NCBI GenBank assembly: GCA_002440665.1
Contig: DJUX01000060.1
Location: forward strand, 9,742 to 73,741
Reading direction: 5' to 3'
From: Dechloromonas sp. UBA6271
Lineage (GTDB): Bacteria > Pseudomonadota > Gammaproteobacteria > Burkholderiales > Rhodocyclaceae
DNA: 64,000 nt
Under the pieces are notes generated by a model, which was given only the letters and a program-made list of their open reading frames with translations, was not told the DNA's origin and did not search any database. The first letter of the stretch is position 1. Every line of letters starts with the position of its first letter. Positions 10,961 through 19,344 of this stretch are shown piece after piece. A program made the position numbers and the translations under genes.

Positions 10961-11187
10961 ATGCCCTTGAGTAACGCTGCAATCCTAAATGCGAAGCCGA
11001 GCGGAAAAACCTATGCGCTGACAGATGAGAGCGGGTTATCCATCCAAATTCAGCCATCTGGCAGGAAGTGGTGGAGGTTCCGCTATCGCTTTTTAGGCAA
11101 GGCAAAAATGATTTCGCTCGGCGTATATCCTGACGTTGGACTGAAGGATGCTCGAGAACGGCGAGATGCTGCTCGAAAGCTGCTATC
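10961..11187 (+). pseudogene. Truncated tyrosine-type phage integrase, N-terminal domain only
   Basis: The reading frame encodes about 75 residues of the DUF4102 domain found at the N-terminus of P4-like island integrases: MPLSNAAILNAKPSGKTYAL, then SGLSIQIQPSGRKWWRFRYRF and MISLGVYPDVGLKDARERRD. Family proteins are about 400 residues. The resemblance stops where the frame enters the 3' end of the convergent LysR gene, so the catalytic domain with the R-H-R-Y residues is gone. The open frame continues to 11290 with unrelated sequence. It marks an old, decayed island insertion at the tRNA-Ala gene. Confidence 0.8.
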
Positions 11188-12090
11188 TTACCGATCCCAG
11201 TACGGCTCCTCACCGATATGGGAAATCATGAAGTCAATGAATACCCTGACCTTGCTGGGCAGGTGGCGCGTCGGCAAATACATCGCATAGACATAGCGCT
11301 CGACCGGGATGTACTCGGACAAAACAGCCTGCAAATTGCCGCTTTGAAGTTCCTTGCCAATTATGAAAGTCGGCAACAGGCCGACGCCCAGCCCGCCCAG
11401 GACGGCTTGCGATAACGCCTCGTCGTCATCGACATGCAGCGGGCCATTAACCGGTACGGAAATTTCACCTTCCGGTCCGGTAAAGCGCCAGCGCCCCGGC
11501 TCTCCGGAGCGTGTGTAGTCCAGGCAGTTGTGAGCAACCAGATCGGCGGGAGTTTGAGGAATGCCTTTCCGCCGAAAGTAATCCGGGGTCGCGCACAATT
11601 TCCGCCGGACCGGTGCCAGCGGACGCGCCACCAGATTAGGCTGGGGGTCGCCGGTAACATGGATGGCTACGTCATAGCCCTCCTCGGCCAGGTTCACCCA
11701 GCGGTCCGTAATGCTGAGGTCTATCTTGAGTTCAGGATGGCGCGGCAAGAACTTGGCAAGGGCGGGGGCGACATGAAGCGTTCCGAAGGCAACCGATGCG
11801 CTGACGCGAAGAACACCCCTCGCTTCGCTGTTCAGGCTGCCAACAAGTTTTTCTGCTTCCGTTGCTTCGTCCAGAATGCGGGAACAATGTTCTGCAACCG
11901 CGGCGCCAATTTCAGTCAAGCTGAGATAGCGGGTAGTCCGATTCAGCAAGTGTGCACCAAGCGATTTCTCCAACTTCGCCACCGCCTTGCTGACCGCCGA
12001 ACGGGAGCACCCCATCCGCCGCGCCGCTTCCGAAAAACTTCCTGCCTCGACCACGCGGGCAAAGATTGCCATCAAATTCAAATCAGCCAT
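11188..12090 (-). CDS. LysR-family transcriptional regulator
   Basis: The 300-residue protein has an N-terminal winged helix (FARVVEAGSFSEAARRMGCSRSAVSKAVAKLEKSLGAHLL spans the helix-turn-helix, residues about 7-45) and a periplasmic-binding-like effector domain. It resembles the AaeR/DsdC-unrelated PA0477/CrgA-type subgroup in the NRTTRYLSLTE block. The ATG at 12090 has GAAGG upstream. Its 3' end abuts the integrase remnant, and the neighbouring Rnk-like gene is divergent. The target and inducer are unknown. Lower GC than the flanks fits an acquired patch. Confidence 0.88.
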   Translation of the reverse strand: MADLNLMAIFARVVEAGSFSEAARRMGCSRSAVSKAVAKLEKSLGAHLLNRTTRYLSLTEIGAAVAEHCSRILDEATEAEKLVGSLNSEARGVLRVSASVAFGTLHVAPALAKFLPRHPELKIDLSITDRWVNLAEEGYDVAIHVTGDPQPNLVARPLAPVRRKLCATPDYFRRKGIPQTPADLVAHNCLDYTRSGEPGRWRFTGPEGEISVPVNGPLHVDDDEALSQAVLGGLGVGLLPTFIIGKELQSGNLQAVLSEYIPVERYVYAMYLPTRHLPSKVRVFIDFMISHIGEEPYWDR

Positions 12091-12207
12091 TGATGCCTTC
12101 AATCATGCTTTCTTGTTAAACACCAATGATTGTTGCCATTTTGGCTAGATTTTGATGCCATTTTTCTGTCTAGTGTGATGGAAATTCCAGTATTAAAATT
12201 CCAACTT

Positions 12208-12618
12208 ATGACACATCTTAATTTTTCCATAGCACAGAGCATCCCTTGCGAATTCGAAGGATCTGACACGCCTATTGTCGGTGTCGTAGATTATATGCGC
12301 TTACGTCAATATGCATTGAGCGACAAATTGGCCGACGAGTTGGATCGAGCGATTGTAGTCGAAAGGGAACAGGTCCCAGAGGACGTCGTTCGCATGCACG
12401 CCCGTTGCACTTATATCGACCGACGTATCGGAACTCAACGAGAGATCGAATTGGTCTATCCGGATGAGTCAGACCCGGCGATGGGCAAAATTTCCGTATT
12501 GACACCGGTAGGTAGTGCGTTGATCGGACTCCGGGTGGGGCAGAAAATTGCTTGGGAGTTTTCCGATGGTTCGATGCGGCACCTAAGGGTCGCAAGCGTT
12601 AACCAGAGGGCTGGATAG
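12208..12618 (+). CDS. Rnk/GreA-C-terminal-domain protein (nucleoside diphosphate kinase regulator type)
   Basis: The 136-residue protein resembles Rnk: a short N-terminal helical part (residues about 20-60, YALSDKLADELDRAIVV) followed by the FKBP-like GreA/GreB C-terminal domain with ELVYPDES, ISVLTPVGSALIGLRVGQKIAWEF. Such proteins bind RNA polymerase through the secondary channel region. The start is uncertain: ATG at 12208 (MTHLNFS) and ATG at 12178 both lack a clear ribosome binding site. It is next to a universal stress protein gene, a pairing seen in low-oxygen/stress clusters of betaproteobacteria. Confidence 0.78.
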   Translation: MTHLNFSIAQSIPCEFEGSDTPIVGVVDYMRLRQYALSDKLADELDRAIVVEREQVPEDVVRMHARCTYIDRRIGTQREIELVYPDESDPAMGKISVLTPVGSALIGLRVGQKIAWEFSDGSMRHLRVASVNQRAG

Positions 12619-12886
12619 CACTGCCAACCGGATTGAAGTGTTTGGTGTGGCCAGGAGCCAGCGGAAGACTATGTCAATGATGTTTTTCACAATGGAGAGT
12701 CCAATGGAGTCATTTTTCGAAACTATTACGGCGACAGAAAAATTTCCCTGGAGGCGGCTGCCAGTTTTACCGATAGCTGTCTAGGTTGGTGACTGTGCTA
12801 GTCGGGCCACCGCACGAGAAGTTCGATGACTCCGCCAGGAAAGAAACTATCAGGGCTACGTTTATCCATCCCAAGGAGGACAGGCG
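12619..12886. other. Intergenic region without a supported gene
   Basis: This 268-bp stretch separates the Rnk-like gene and the universal stress protein gene. I see a 37-codon ATG frame (12671-12784) with no recognisable features, and no clear promoter. Confidence 0.4.
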
Positions 12887-13804
12887 ATGAAACTACTCTC
12901 CCGCATTCTTGCCGCCACCGATCTCTCTGCGCCAGCCCGCCACGCTGTCGAGCGTGCCTTTCATCTGGCAGCCATTGCTAACAGCGAACTCTACATTCTG
13001 CACGCTATCGAGTTAGATGCACTCGACAGCCTGCGTGAGATGTTGGGGGACGAGGTGTTAGCGGTGAGGGCTGCTTTGAACAGCGATGCCCATGCCCGCC
13101 TAGACCAGTTGACAGGCAATGCCGCGATCAATTGTGGTGTCATTCCGCATACCTGTGTGGCCGATGGAAATCCTCTGGCTATAATCGCCGCCGAGGCTGA
13201 GGTGCTGAATGCGGATCTGGTGATTCTCGGGGCACGCGGCGAATCCTTTTTGCGTCACACTTTGCTGGGATCGACAGCGGCCCGCTTGTTGCGCAAGTCG
13301 TCGCGGCACCCGGTGCTGGTAGTGAAACAATCTCCCCATGAGGTATATCGTTCAGTCCTAATCGCCGTGGATTTTTCACCCGTGTCGCTTCAGGCGATTC
13401 GTATGGCGAGACAAGTGGCTCCAGGTGCCGACCTTGTTCTGTTTCATGCCTTTGAAATGCCCTATGAGGGCAAGTTAATATTCGCGGGTGTCGATGAACA
13501 CGTTATTCGCCAATATGTGAGATCTAGCAGCGAGACGCGACGCAAACGGTTGCACGCTCTGGCGGTGGCTGCCGGCCTGACGGCACCGGAATACTCGGCG
13601 CGGATTGTCCACGGCGATCCATCGCAGCAGATCATTGCCATGGAGCAGGAGGTCGATGCTGACCTGATTGTCGTCGGCAAACACGGGGCGCGCATTGCCG
13701 AAGAATTGCTGATCGGCAGCGTAACCAAACATGTGCTGGCGGAATCGCAATGCGATTTGCTGGTTATGTGCGACCCACACGATGCACCTGAATCATCGCC
13801 ATGA
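12887..13804 (+). CDS. Tandem universal stress protein (two UspA domains)
   Basis: The 305-residue protein has two UspA domains, residues about 1-150 and 152-298. Each carries a perfect ATP-binding G-x2-G-x9-G-S signature: GARGESFLRHTLLGS in the first and GKHGARIAEELLIGS in the second. This indicates an ATP-binding Usp. The ATG at 12887 follows AGGA at proper spacing. It sits in the lower-GC patch with the Rnk-like gene. Substrate and signal are unknown. Confidence 0.92.
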   Translation: MKLLSRILAATDLSAPARHAVERAFHLAAIANSELYILHAIELDALDSLREMLGDEVLAVRAALNSDAHARLDQLTGNAAINCGVIPHTCVADGNPLAIIAAEAEVLNADLVILGARGESFLRHTLLGSTAARLLRKSSRHPVLVVKQSPHEVYRSVLIAVDFSPVSLQAIRMARQVAPGADLVLFHAFEMPYEGKLIFAGVDEHVIRQYVRSSSETRRKRLHALAVAAGLTAPEYSARIVHGDPSQQIIAMEQEVDADLIVVGKHGARIAEELLIGSVTKHVLAESQCDLLVMCDPHDAPESSP

Positions 13805-14021
13805 CTGAAATGATCATTGAAACTTGTATGCCAGACCTCCCCCGTTTCCGCCTGATTTTAGGGTAGAGCGACTGTTTCGCTAGGGCGCCATCCGGCCAAT
13901 GTTGAAGCAATTCGCGAGGCTGTTGAGGTGAGCCTTGCCAAGAAACTCGTCGGTATTGAAATCTCAGAGGTTAGGATCTACAAACAAAGGGCGTGTCGCT
14001 TACAAAGACCGGGGGCTAGTC
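13805..14021. other. Intergenic region after the Usp gene
   Basis: A 21-codon frame (13801-13866) starts at an ATGA overlapping the usp stop, but has no other support. Another frame around 13870-13990 reads protein-like (RHPANVEAIREAVEVSLAKK) without a start codon or a recognised family, and may be a gene remnant. Confidence 0.3.
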
Positions 14022-14237
14022 ATGGGTGCAAACGTGGATCGCAGAGAAGGCGCGGAGCGTAGAGCTGGGGCGGATCGACGCGTGAATGACGCAATGCTTG
14101 AAAGCAAATTTTTTGATCGTCGCTGGCGCCCGGAGCGTAGATTGCCGGATCCGGAGGAAGCTGCTTTCGTAGATTGTGCTTGGGAAAGATATTTTGCCGA
14201 AATCGAAAAAAGGTCGAAAGCGACAGACTCAAACTAG
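14022..14237 (+). CDS. Small DRR-motif protein of unknown function
   Basis: The 71-residue protein is strongly charged and has repeated RR dipeptides: DRREGAERRAGADRRVND, then FFDRRWRPERRLPDPEE, and a C-terminal WERYFAEIEKR helix. This xRRxGxDRR pattern occurs in several bacterial regulatory or envelope-associated proteins and often marks unstructured linkers. No function is assigned. The ATG at 14022 follows GGGGG; a longer reading from 13935 is open but has no support. It is not signal-peptide bearing. Confidence 0.5.
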   Translation: MGANVDRREGAERRAGADRRVNDAMLESKFFDRRWRPERRLPDPEEAAFVDCAWERYFAEIEKRSKATDSN

Positions 14238-14551
14238 ATGATGCCCCGTTGCCCGTAATGACATGATAGTAGTCTCCGCATCTGATTCGGGCCCAGCGGA
14301 AGCAAGAAACCGTTGCAGCACGAGCGATTTAGAGATTGGTTCGATAGACTGAACCCACGAATATCAAAAAGGCCATCTGTTCGCAGGTGGCCTTTTTGTT
14401 TGGTCGCATAAGGGTTTACCCTTGGGGTTGTTGCAATCAGGCGGCTACCGTCCAATACTGTTTGTCGCAAGGGAACGTGGTCAAGAATTCAATGTCTCCC
14501 TTTCATCTGTCGTCGTTCCAGCTGGACAACCATCGCATGGAGGAGAGAGTC
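14238..14551. other. Intergenic region containing one terminator
   Basis: This 314-bp stretch holds the terminator at 14366-14400 and the leader of the CBS-domain gene with its strong GGAGGAGAG ribosome binding site (14538-14547). I see no gene, RNA gene or clear promoter. Confidence 0.5.
14366..14400 (+). terminator. Terminator with UUCG tetraloop
   Basis: GGCCATCTG and CAGGTGGCC pair with one G-U around a TTCG loop. The stem is flanked by AAAAA upstream and TTTTTGTTT downstream, so it could work in both directions. Confidence 0.8.
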
Positions 14552-15139
14552 ATGACGATTGCGGCAAAAGTGCGTACGCGCAAAATTTCACCGAAGGCAG
14601 GTCTGTGTGTTTCCGGAAGCTATAACCTGATCGGGCCGGAGTCGCCGGCGATCGAAGCGATGACCGATTTCGCGCGGGTTACGGCGGCAACGATCGGCGC
14701 CGGCGCCTCCGTGGCGGCGGCCAATTCGACCATGATCGCCCGCGGTGTGCGGCTGCTTCTGGTGCTTGACGGCGAGGGGGAACTGGAGGGACTGATCACG
14801 GCCCGCGATACACTGGGTGAAAAGCTGATGCAGGTCAGTCAGGCGCGGGGTGCCAAGCACCATGAAGTGACGGTGGTGGATCTGATGTGCCCGGTCAGCG
14901 ATATCGATACCATCACACTCAAGGATGTCGCCAATGCCCGCGTCGTCGATATCCTGGATGCGCTGCGCAGCCTTGGCCGGCAGCATATCCTGGTCGAGGA
15001 CATCGATCCGGCGACCGGTTCGCCGCGGGTACGCGGTGTCTTTTCGGCGACGCAGATCGGCCGCTTGCTCGGCGTGCCGGTTCAGACCTTCGATTTCGCG
15101 CGAACCTTCGGCGAGATCGAGGCGGCGCTGGCGAACTAG
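14552..15139 (+). CDS. CBS-domain pair protein
   Basis: The 195-residue protein contains two CBS repeats, about residues 25-95 (TIGAGASVAAANSTMIARGVRLLLVLDGEGELEGLITARD) and 110-185 (VVDLM then ILDALRSLGRQHILVED and GVFSATQIGRLLG). CBS pairs bind adenine nucleotides and act as regulatory modules. No catalytic domain is attached, so it may regulate another protein in trans. The ATG at 14552 has an excellent GGAGGAGAG ribosome binding site, which decides the start. An isochorismatase-like gene follows 49 nt later. Confidence 0.75.
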   Translation: MTIAAKVRTRKISPKAGLCVSGSYNLIGPESPAIEAMTDFARVTAATIGAGASVAAANSTMIARGVRLLLVLDGEGELEGLITARDTLGEKLMQVSQARGAKHHEVTVVDLMCPVSDIDTITLKDVANARVVDILDALRSLGRQHILVEDIDPATGSPRVRGVFSATQIGRLLGVPVQTFDFARTFGEIEAALAN

Positions 15140-15188
15140 GGGGCGAGATGACGCGGAATGTTTGGTTTTTAATGTGCGGGAGGTCGGG

Positions 15189-15731
15189 ATGCTGATCAAG
15201 GCCGGCCACTCGATCTTGTTGCTGATCGATCTGCAGGAACGCCTTGCCCCGGCGATTCGTGATATCGATGCGGTACTGCGCCACAACCTCTGGCTGGTGG
15301 CGGTTGCTCAGCGCCTGGGGGTGCCGGTGGCGGCGACCGTCCAGTATCCGGCCGGATTGGGACCCATGGTCCCGGAATTGACAGCGCGTATCCCGGCCGC
15401 AGATGTCGTCGAGAAGATCCATTTTTCGGCGGTCGCCGACGGTTGTCTGGAGGCGCTTCCCGGCTTTTCGCGCCGCCAGGTCGTGTTGACCGGAACAGAG
15501 GCGCACGTCTGTGTGCTGCAGACGGCGCTCGGTCTGCTGGAATTGGGCAAGGAGGTTTTCGTGGTGGCCGAGGCCGTCGGTTCGCGGCGGCCGGAAGACC
15601 GGGAACTGGCGCTGGAGCGCCTGCGCCAGGCGGGTTGCCGAATTGTTTCGCGCGAGATGGTGGCTTTCGAATGGCTGCACAAGGCCGGCTCGGATATTTT
15701 CCGCGAGATCAGCCGGGAGTACTTGCGCTGA
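15189..15731 (+). CDS. Isochorismatase-family cysteine hydrolase
   Basis: The 180-residue protein has the family triad: Asp in LLLIDLQERL, Lys in VVEKIHFSA and Cys in LTGTEAHVCVLQTAL. Members hydrolyse amides such as nicotinamide or ureido acids, or act on isochorismate; the eukaryotic and bacterial YcaC-like short forms with GTEAHVCV are closest. The substrate cannot be named. A terminator follows directly. Confidence 0.88.
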   Translation: MLIKAGHSILLLIDLQERLAPAIRDIDAVLRHNLWLVAVAQRLGVPVAATVQYPAGLGPMVPELTARIPAADVVEKIHFSAVADGCLEALPGFSRRQVVLTGTEAHVCVLQTALGLLELGKEVFVVAEAVGSRRPEDRELALERLRQAGCRIVSREMVAFEWLHKAGSDIFREISREYLR

Positions 15732-15741
15732 TCTGAAAATG

Positions 15742-15772
15742 AAAAAGGGCCGGTCATCACCGGCCCTTTTTA
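15742..15772. terminator. Convergent terminator between isochorismatase and phosphotransacetylase genes
   Basis: GGGCCGGT and ACCGGCCC pair around a CATC loop, flanked by AAAAA and TTTTTAT, so the hairpin can terminate both converging genes. Confidence 0.85.
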
Positions 15773-15786
15773 TGGGTTGTCGCTGT

Positions 15787-16731
15787 TCAGCTGGCAACCG
15801 CCTTGGCGGCCTGCTTGCGGCGATCTGCGGCGACCAAAGCGGCGACGGCGCAGGAAGCCAGCCGGGTCAGGACCGAATCGGCGCGGCTGGTCAGGATGAT
15901 CGGCACGCGGGCGCCGAGCACGATGCCGGCAGCGTCGGCATCGGCCATGAAGCTCAGGCTCTTGGCCAGCATGTTGCCTGCCTCCAGGTCGGGGACGACC
16001 AGAATGTCCGCCTTGCCGGCCACCGGCGATTCGATCTTCTTGATTTTTGCGGCGTCGAGGTCGATGGCGTTGTCGAGTGCCAGCGGGCCGTCAAGGATGC
16101 CGCCAGTGATCTGGCCGCGATCCGCCATCTTGCACAGCGCGCCGGCCTCGATGGTCGACTGCAGTTTCGGGTTGATCGTTTCCATGGCCGAAAGAATCGC
16201 CACCTTGGGTTTTTCCATGCCCAGTGAATGGGCGAGGTCAATGGCATTCTGGATGATGTGCATCTTGTCTTCCATGGTCGGGAAGATGTTGATCGCCGCG
16301 TCGGTAACGAAGATGGGGCGGTCCAGCTTCGGCACGTCCATGATGAAGCAGTGGCTGATGCGCCGGTTGGTGCGCAGGCCGGTGCCGCTGCGGACGATGG
16401 CGGCCATCAGTTCGTCGGTGTGCAGGCTGCCCTTCATCAGCAGTTCGGCGCGCCCTTCATGCACCAGTTGCACGGCACGCTCGGCGGCCGAGTGGCTGTG
16501 ATCGGCATCAACGATCTCGTAGGGGGCGATGTCGAGGCCGAATTCGCGAGCGACCGACTCGATCTTGCTTCGGGGACCGACCAGAATTGGCTGGATGATG
16601 CCTTTTTCGGCCGCCTCGACGGCCCCGCGCAACGAGCTTTCGTCGCAGGGGTGAGCGACTGCGGTCGGCGCCGGGGCGAGTTCCCGGCAGCGGGCGAGTA
16701 GGCGTTCGAATTTGGCGTGCTTCTGTTCCAT
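15787..16731 (-). CDS. Phosphate acetyl/butyryltransferase family enzyme
   Basis: The 314-residue protein belongs to the PTA_PTB family, which transfers acyl groups between CoA and phosphate. Visible blocks are ILVGPRSKIESVAREFG, LLMKGSLHTDELM, RRISHCFIMDVP, DAAINIFPTMEDK and GARVPIILTSRADSVLTRLASC. Its length fits phosphobutyryltransferase-like members rather than long Pta. The ATG at 16731 has GGAG upstream. It is divergent from a PHA-synthase-like DUF3141 gene, so a role in acyl-CoA or polyhydroxyalkanoate turnover is plausible. No acetate kinase gene is next to it. Confidence 0.85.
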   Translation of the reverse strand: MEQKHAKFERLLARCRELAPAPTAVAHPCDESSLRGAVEAAEKGIIQPILVGPRSKIESVAREFGLDIAPYEIVDADHSHSAAERAVQLVHEGRAELLMKGSLHTDELMAAIVRSGTGLRTNRRISHCFIMDVPKLDRPIFVTDAAINIFPTMEDKMHIIQNAIDLAHSLGMEKPKVAILSAMETINPKLQSTIEAGALCKMADRGQITGGILDGPLALDNAIDLDAAKIKKIESPVAGKADILVVPDLEAGNMLAKSLSFMADADAAGIVLGARVPIILTSRADSVLTRLASCAVAALVAADRRKQAAKAVAS

Positions 16732-16888
16732 GACGAGTCTCCAGATGCGTTGTTGTGGGCGAATCATAGGCACCTGCGCTAAGGTAAGCAATGCCGTTCG
16801 CTTGGCCGCGATGCTATGCCAGCGGGGGCTAGTGATTTAACATGCCAAGTCTGTACCGCACGCGCGGTCCCCTCCGAGGAGAGTTGGT

Positions 16889-19333
16889 ATGAAATCGCCG
16901 GTAAAGAAACTGTCCCAGAACCTTCAGATCGATCGCAATGTCGCGGATCTGCTGCAAAAGCGCCTGAAGCATGCCCAGGACGAGTTCGCCGAGGCGCTGC
17001 GCGAGGCGCAGGCGAAGAGCGCGGCGACGCTGCCGTCGCTGCTGGCATCGGGCACGACGTGGAACGATTACGCGGTCGACTTCGCGCAGCGGGCCATTTT
17101 GTTCTGGGACACCATGCGCCAGCGCGGCAACGACTTCCGCGAGCACCAGAAGAAGGGGCTGCCGCCGCTGCTGCATTTCGACTACGAGACCGTGCTCGAT
17201 GCGCGCAAGTTCGCGCGCCCGGTCAACTACACCCTGCTGCGCATCGTGCCGCCCAAGGGCGTCACCGTCGATCCGAAGCGCCGGCCCTATGTCGTGATCG
17301 ACCCGCGCGCCGGCCACGGACCGGGGATCGGCGGCTTCAAGGACGACTCGCAGGTCGGCGTCGCGCTGCGTGACGGTCACCCGGTCTATTTCGTCTCCTT
17401 TTTCCCCGATCCCGAACCCGGCCAGACCCTGCTCGATGTCTGCGAAACGGAATCGATCTTCGTCAAAAAGGTGCGCGAACTGCACCCCGACAGTCCCAAG
17501 CCCGTCATCATCGGCAACTGTCAGGGTGGCTGGGCGGCGATGATGCTCGCCGCTTCCGATCCCGACGATACCGGGCCGATCGTCATCAACGGCGCGCCGA
17601 TGTCCTACTGGGGCGGCGCCTGGGAAGAGGGCGCGGGCGACAACCCGATGCGCTATTCCGGCGGCCTGCTCGGCGGCACCTGGCTGTCATCGATGGTCGC
17701 CGACTTGTCGAATGGCGTCTTCGACGGCGCCTGGCTGGTCCAGAACTTCGAGAGCCTGCATCCGGCCAACACCTTTTTCGACAAGTACTACCACGTCTTC
17801 AAGAACGTCGACACCGAGCCGCCGCGCTTCCTTGAGTTCGAACGCTGGTGGGGCGGCATGTTCATGCTCAACCGCGAGGAGATCGAGTGGATCACGCAGA
17901 ACCTCTTCGTCGGCAACAAGCTGTGGAATGACACCAAGTCGAAGCAGGGCAAGCTCTTCGATCTGAAATCCATCCGCTCGCCGATCGTCCTCTTCGCTTC
18001 GATGGGCGACGACATCACGCCGCCCGAGCAGGCCTTCAACTGGGTTGCCGATACCTATGGCTCGACCGCGGAGATCAAGGCCAACGGCCAAGTCATCGTC
18101 GGCCTCCTGCACAAGAACGTCGGCCACCTCGGCATTTTCGTCTCCGGCGCCGTCGCCCGCAAGGAACACGCGCAGATCGTCTCCGTGCTCGGCTCGATCG
18201 AGGCGCTGCCGCCCGGCCTCTATGGCATGAACATCATCGAGCACCAGAGCAAGGACGGCACGGTCAGCTACAACGTCGAATTCGTTGAGCATTCGCTGGA
18301 AGAGGTCAGCAAGCGTCTCAACCGTTTCGAGCGCAAGGACGAGAAGGTCTTCGAGGCGGTCGCTGCAGTTTCCGAATTCAACCAGAAAGCCTACGAACTG
18401 TTCGCCCAGCCGCTGGTGCAGCAAATGTCGAACGAGACGACGGCCAAGCTGGGTCGCACCTTCCACCCGCTGCGCATGCAGCGCTGGGCGATCTCCGACC
18501 TCAATCCGTGGCTGGGCTGGCTGGCGCCGGCGGCCGCCTTCGTCAAGAAGCAGCGCAAGGCGGTTGGGCCGGAAAACCCGCTGCGCCAGCTGGAAAATGC
18601 CGGCTCCGGCATCCTTTCGGCGACCATGACCTATTACCGCTCAGTGCAGGATGCGATCAGCGAAGCCGCCTTCTTCCAGCTCTTCGGCCACATGTTCACC
18701 AACCTGATGGCTGAACACAGCCCGTCGCTGGTGCGCGAACAGTCCGCCGGGGCGCGCCAGGCGGAAACGGTGAGCGCGGCACTGGCGCAGATCGACGAGG
18801 GCGGCTACCCGGCCGCCGTCTCGCGCATCGTATTCCTGTTGAAGGACAAGGGCAATGCCCTGCCGCTCTCGCGCCTGCAATTGAGGGCCGAACTGATCGG
18901 GGACTACGCCGATCTGCTGCCGGAGCTGGCGCCGGACGAGCAGCGCCGCATCCGCGGCACCCAAGAAATCATCGTCGGCGAGTCGCCGGAAGTGGCGATC
19001 GCCACCCTGCCGAAACTGCTGGCCGAGCCGGCCGATGCCGAGCGCCTGCAAACATTGCTCGACAAGTTGATGCAGGACGAACGGATTCTCGCCGCCAAGC
19101 CGACGGCGGCCCAGAAGGCGATGCTGGAGAAAATCCGCAAGGCCCTGGGGGGCAAGACCCTGGCGCCACCGGCAGCGAAAAAACCGCCGGTCAAGCGTGC
19201 CGCTGCCTCCAAAAAGCCGGCAGCCGTCTCCACAGCACCTGCTGCGAGCAGCGCGGCCAAGCCGAAGGCCGTCGCCAAGCCGAAACCGGCAGCGCGCGCC
19301 AAGGCGCCGGCCGCCAAGCCGACTGAAAGCTGA
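16889..19333 (+). CDS. DUF3141 family, PHA-synthase-like alpha/beta hydrolase (paralog 1)
   Basis: The 814-residue protein has an alpha/beta hydrolase core with a PhaC-like nucleophile box GNCQGG (Cys211), an acid candidate in SMGDDITPPEQ (Asp374/375) and a histidine in NVGHLGIFVSG (His413). The cysteine in G-x-C-x-G is the hallmark of PHA synthases rather than lipases. The C-terminal 60 residues are rich in Ala, Lys and Pro (KPKAVAKPKPAARAKAPAAK), resembling a DNA- or granule-binding tail. A SpecificRecomb gene follows after 11 nt. A second copy lies at 29290-31515 without this tail. The true reaction is not established. Confidence 0.8.
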   Translation: MKSPVKKLSQNLQIDRNVADLLQKRLKHAQDEFAEALREAQAKSAATLPSLLASGTTWNDYAVDFAQRAILFWDTMRQRGNDFREHQKKGLPPLLHFDYETVLDARKFARPVNYTLLRIVPPKGVTVDPKRRPYVVIDPRAGHGPGIGGFKDDSQVGVALRDGHPVYFVSFFPDPEPGQTLLDVCETESIFVKKVRELHPDSPKPVIIGNCQGGWAAMMLAASDPDDTGPIVINGAPMSYWGGAWEEGAGDNPMRYSGGLLGGTWLSSMVADLSNGVFDGAWLVQNFESLHPANTFFDKYYHVFKNVDTEPPRFLEFERWWGGMFMLNREEIEWITQNLFVGNKLWNDTKSKQGKLFDLKSIRSPIVLFASMGDDITPPEQAFNWVADTYGSTAEIKANGQVIVGLLHKNVGHLGIFVSGAVARKEHAQIVSVLGSIEALPPGLYGMNIIEHQSKDGTVSYNVEFVEHSLEEVSKRLNRFERKDEKVFEAVAAVSEFNQKAYELFAQPLVQQMSNETTAKLGRTFHPLRMQRWAISDLNPWLGWLAPAAAFVKKQRKAVGPENPLRQLENAGSGILSATMTYYRSVQDAISEAAFFQLFGHMFTNLMAEHSPSLVREQSAGARQAETVSAALAQIDEGGYPAAVSRIVFLLKDKGNALPLSRLQLRAELIGDYADLLPELAPDEQRRIRGTQEIIVGESPEVAIATLPKLLAEPADAERLQTLLDKLMQDERILAAKPTAAQKAMLEKIRKALGGKTLAPPAAKKPPVKRAAASKKPAAVSTAPAASSAAKPKAVAKPKPAARAKAPAAKPTES

Positions 19334-19344
19334 CCACGCCCCGG

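Noticed and set aside
12671..12784. 37-codon ATG frame between the Rnk-like and Usp genes
   Set aside because: It has no clear ribosome binding site, composition or motif support.
13801..13866. 21-residue frame overlapping the usp stop as ATGA
   Set aside because: The overlap is suggestive of coupling, but the peptide has no features and short chance frames of this kind are common.
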